11,110 nt of DNA. Source: Pinguiococcus pyrenoidosus. Its lineage: Eukaryota > Sar > Pinguiophyceae > Pinguiochrysidales > Pinguiochrysidaceae. The position numbers were made by a program, and so were the translations under genes. Position 1 is the first letter of the stretch, and every line of letters starts with the position of its first letter. Location of the stretch: assembly GCA_019677205.1 (NCBI GenBank), contig JAAMXY010002707.1:1-11110 (forward strand), in the 5' to 3' direction. Positions 10,029 through 11,110 of this stretch are shown here, piece by piece. The notes under the pieces were generated by a model. The model was not told the origin of the DNA, did no database searches, and was given only the letters and a program-made list of their open reading frames with translations.

Positions 10029-10032
10029 CTAG
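9790..10032 (+). CDS. Doubtful 80-residue ORF with signal-peptide-like start
   Basis: From ATG 9790 the frame runs 80 codons to TAG at 10030-10032. Residues about 7-25 are hydrophobic (MLVWSSIVIISSSHLICA), followed by a Cys-containing stretch (EMLLCDCHMC), which looks like a signal peptide or membrane anchor. Against it: the start lies only 55 bp after the giant gene's stop, the end overlaps the stop of the opposing gene by a few bases, and the rest of the frame shows no recognisable domain. It may simply be 3' UTR sequence of the giant gene. I list it as a possible small secreted protein only. Confidence 0.15.
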   Translation: MQPFGKVMLVWSSIVIISSSHLICAEMLLCDCHMCANPIYVSIGFHSELRLASVPAAVIKDQESGASFLSTYFFSTLLIH

Positions 10033-10424
10033 AGCTTCTGCTCGTCCGGCAGAAGGCGCCCTTCCAGCTGCACCAGCTTCTCTCCGGCTGCTCCAGTTAG
10101 TCGAATCGTGCAGTGGAGCTTTGGATCTGTGTAGATCAGCTCTTCTCCTTCAGTGACATCCCAAGGAATCTCATGGTCGAAGTTCTCTCTGCCGTTCTCG
10201 ATCATTAGCTGCTCCAGGATCGGCGAAAGGCCAGGCTTCTGGTGATGTAAGAGTGGCATAAACCTTGGAAACGCCGCTGCGAAGTCTTTTGACACCAGCT
10301 GGAACACATGCACTTGCTCCTGCAAGGTCAAGCACATCGCGACATCGGATAGAAAGCTGGGAATCACGGGAGCGATGCTGTCAAACAGGCGAAACCTCGC
10401 CTCGGACGCCTTCCTCTCTTCCAT
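10029..10424 (-). CDS. Small F-box-like protein, 131 aa
   Basis: On the minus strand the first ATG (10424-10422) sits in strong context (ACTAAAATGG: A at -3, G at +4), and the frame runs 131 codons to TAG at 10031-10029. The frame stays open for 61 codons upstream but holds no ATG there, so 10424 is the likely start. Residues about 20-53 fit the loose F-box pattern: IPSFLSDV, a CLTL turn, then VFQLVSKDF, matching the family's final LVCRRW-like block. F-box proteins bind Skp1 in SCF ubiquitin ligases and select substrates with a C-terminal domain; here only about 75 residues follow, with no LRR, kelch or WD pattern seen. The tail contains a possible small beta-rich segment (LIYTDPKLHCTIRLT). 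The F-box assignment is tentative; the reading frame itself is more secure. It converges on the giant gene. Confidence 0.5.
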   Translation of the reverse strand: MEERKASEARFRLFDSIAPVIPSFLSDVAMCLTLQEQVHVFQLVSKDFAAAFPRFMPLLHHQKPGLSPILEQLMIENGRENFDHEIPWDVTEGEELIYTDPKLHCTIRLTGAAGEKLVQLEGRLLPDEQKL

Positions 10425-10435
10425 TTTAGTATCCT

Positions 10436-10515
10436 TACACGATACCCTCAGAGCCTTAGACGCTCTTATTACGTATCGACCTTTCGTATCGCAGCGACAA
10501 GTGGCACTTGGGCGT
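10436..10515. promoter_or_regulatory. Presumed upstream region of the F-box-like gene
   Basis: The minus-strand sequence just before ATG 10424 is AT-richer than its surroundings. It includes a TACGTAATAAG stretch near 10470 that might serve as a weak TATA-like element. The assignment rests only on position and base composition. Confidence 0.15.
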
Positions 10516-10584
10516 CTATGCCTCGAGTCGTCTTCTCTCGGACGTCTCTTTAAGGCCTCTGCAAGGTCCCTGGGCCGCCTCTGG

Positions 10585-10591
10585 TATAAAA
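10585..10591 (+). promoter_or_regulatory. TATA-like box (TATAAAA), plus strand
   Basis: A perfect TATAAAA sits about 250 bp before the plus-strand ATG at 10834. If functional it would drive a plus-strand transcript toward the window edge, divergent from the F-box-like gene. A seven-base match without transcript data is weak support. Confidence 0.18.
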
Positions 10592-10858
10592 TCTGATGTA
10601 TAGACACCCTTGAGGGCTGCTTGGAAGAACCGAACCGAAGTGCACGCGCTACTGGGGGCGCGAGAGGGACATGAAGAGGGGTTTTCGCGGTCGGCGACTT
10701 CCAGCTTTCTCCTTGTCTTCGAAGTACCAGTGATACCTTTCCGCTCCGTCACAGTCCCTTCAAATGGAAGCTGCGCCACTTTCCAGCGCTCCACACCGAG
10801 CGCCAGCGCCACGTAAAAGGTAATAGCACAGCTATGGACACGTCGTCAAAGTACCAGA

Positions 10859-10888
10859 GCATGAAGCGGCAGAGCACGAAGCGGCAGA
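10859..10888. repeat. 15-bp direct tandem duplication, two copies
   Basis: GCATGAAGCGGCAGA (10859-10873) is followed directly by GCACGAAGCGGCAGA (10874-10888), differing at one base. The unit length is a multiple of three, so it adds five residues without a frame change in any frame. On the minus strand it gives CRFVL/CRFML inside the putative membrane segment. Confidence 0.8.
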
Positions 10889-10982
10889 CGGCGAATGTGA
10901 TGGAGGTCATGGCCAAATTGAACACCCCGGAACTGCAGATGAAGGCGGACGAGCTGGCGACTTGGGCATTTTCAAACGGATA

Positions 10983-11036
10983 GTAAGGTGGGGCCAGATT
11001 CCAGCCTATTACACAGTTTCTAACGAAAGTTCTCAG
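10983..11036 (+). other. Candidate plus-strand intron (54 nt)
   Basis: The segment begins GTAAGG, contains TTCTAAC (a consensus-like branch point) and ends TTCTCAG, a textbook short intron. The frame from ATG 10834 (49 codons, TAG at 10981-10983) would feed it, and the sequence after 11037 has an open, protein-like frame (AVQHLFAWLKHPDVHLG). However, joining the two in that downstream frame makes the codon TA|G, a stop. Either a different exon arrangement is used or the signal is accidental. It overlaps the competing minus-strand intron candidate. Confidence 0.22.
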
Positions 11037-11110
11037 GGCCGTCCAGCACTTGTTTGCCTGGTTGAAGCATCCGGATGTACATCTCGGGATACACGTGCTC
11101 GTTCCCACGA

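Larger units (their letters stand above)
10516..11110 (-). pseudogene. Possible membrane-protein gene fragment, split by an intron and/or frameshift; runs off the window
   Basis: Two overlapping minus-strand frames carry protein-like sequence. The frame covering about 10813-10960 encodes two hydrophobic stretches (NLAMTSITFAVCRFVLCRF and VSIAVLLPF), and the adjacent frame from about 10815 down to 10516 continues with FYVALALGVERWKV and a charged tail. One extra T in the TTTT run (AAAA on the plus strand at 10815-10818) would join them into one transmembrane helix. Further upstream, a third frame (11109-11025) is open and could be joined through an intron at 11024-10961 (GTTAGA donor, CCCAAG acceptor, TTACTAT branch-like element). 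This could be a multi-pass membrane protein with a real frameshift, a sequencing error, or another small intron. I do not recognise the family. Competing plus-strand signals make the strand uncertain. Confidence 0.27.

Noticed and set aside
10610-10816. A 68-codon plus-strand frame
   Set aside because: It begins at TTG without an ATG, has no recognisable content and mirrors the minus-strand frame.
10834-10983. A 49-codon plus-strand gene from ATG 10834
   Set aside because: It is hydrophilic and mirrors a hydrophobic minus-strand frame, as expected of a shadow; its proposed intron join yields a stop codon. Kept only as part of the unresolved edge region.
1-11110. tRNA, rRNA, CRISPR or transposon features
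   Set aside because: I found no tRNA-like cloverleaf, rRNA segment, regularly spaced repeats, long terminal or inverted repeats, or transposase/reverse transcriptase motifs on reading both strands.

Overview
The window is the end of a eukaryotic nuclear chromosome. It opens with about 120 bp of C-rich telomeric repeat (CCCTAA units, i.e. TTAGGG read toward the end), with variant units on the inner side. A eukaryote is also supported by a convincing GT-AG intron, by compact convergent genes, and by a giant multidomain protein combining a GTPase-type P-loop, a SecA-type ATPase and a von Willebrand A (vWA) domain. The mid-range GC, tiny introns and a nearly intronless 9 kb coding exon suggest a compact-genome protist or alga. 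The TTAGGG telomere is too widespread to name a lineage, and I cannot place it further.

Layout: telomere (1-120); short subtelomeric spacer (121-442) with a few TTTAGCTT-like motifs and no gene; one very large plus-strand gene (443-9734); a roughly 290 bp convergent intergenic stretch with a doubtful 80-residue ORF; a small minus-strand gene with an F-box-like segment (10029-10424); then about 690 bp to the window edge. That last stretch holds hydrophobic minus-strand reading frames resembling part of a split or frameshifted membrane-protein gene, but also contradictory plus-strand splice and TATA-like signals. It is left unresolved.

The large gene dominates. Its uninterrupted frame of over 9 kb cannot be accidental. 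From N to C terminus the product has a short exon-encoded leader, a charged helical stretch, a GTPase domain (GPTGSGKS, DTPG, THVK), about 1,700 residues of predominantly helical sequence I cannot assign, a SecA-like DEAD/helicase motor core (TGEGKS, DEVD, VTGTLE, GRGTDFK, QGRTARQGDPGS), and a C-terminal vWA domain with a DATSSM MIDAS variant. The SecA part appears to stop at the motor, without the helical scaffold and wing domains used for protein export. The protein is therefore more likely a cytosolic or nuclear NTP-driven machine than a preprotein translocase; its biological role is unknown. The gene begins about 320 bp from the telomere repeats, where young, expanding or silenced families are often found.

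Residue numbers for the large protein refer to the proposed spliced product of 3,072 residues (443-577 joined to 651-9734).
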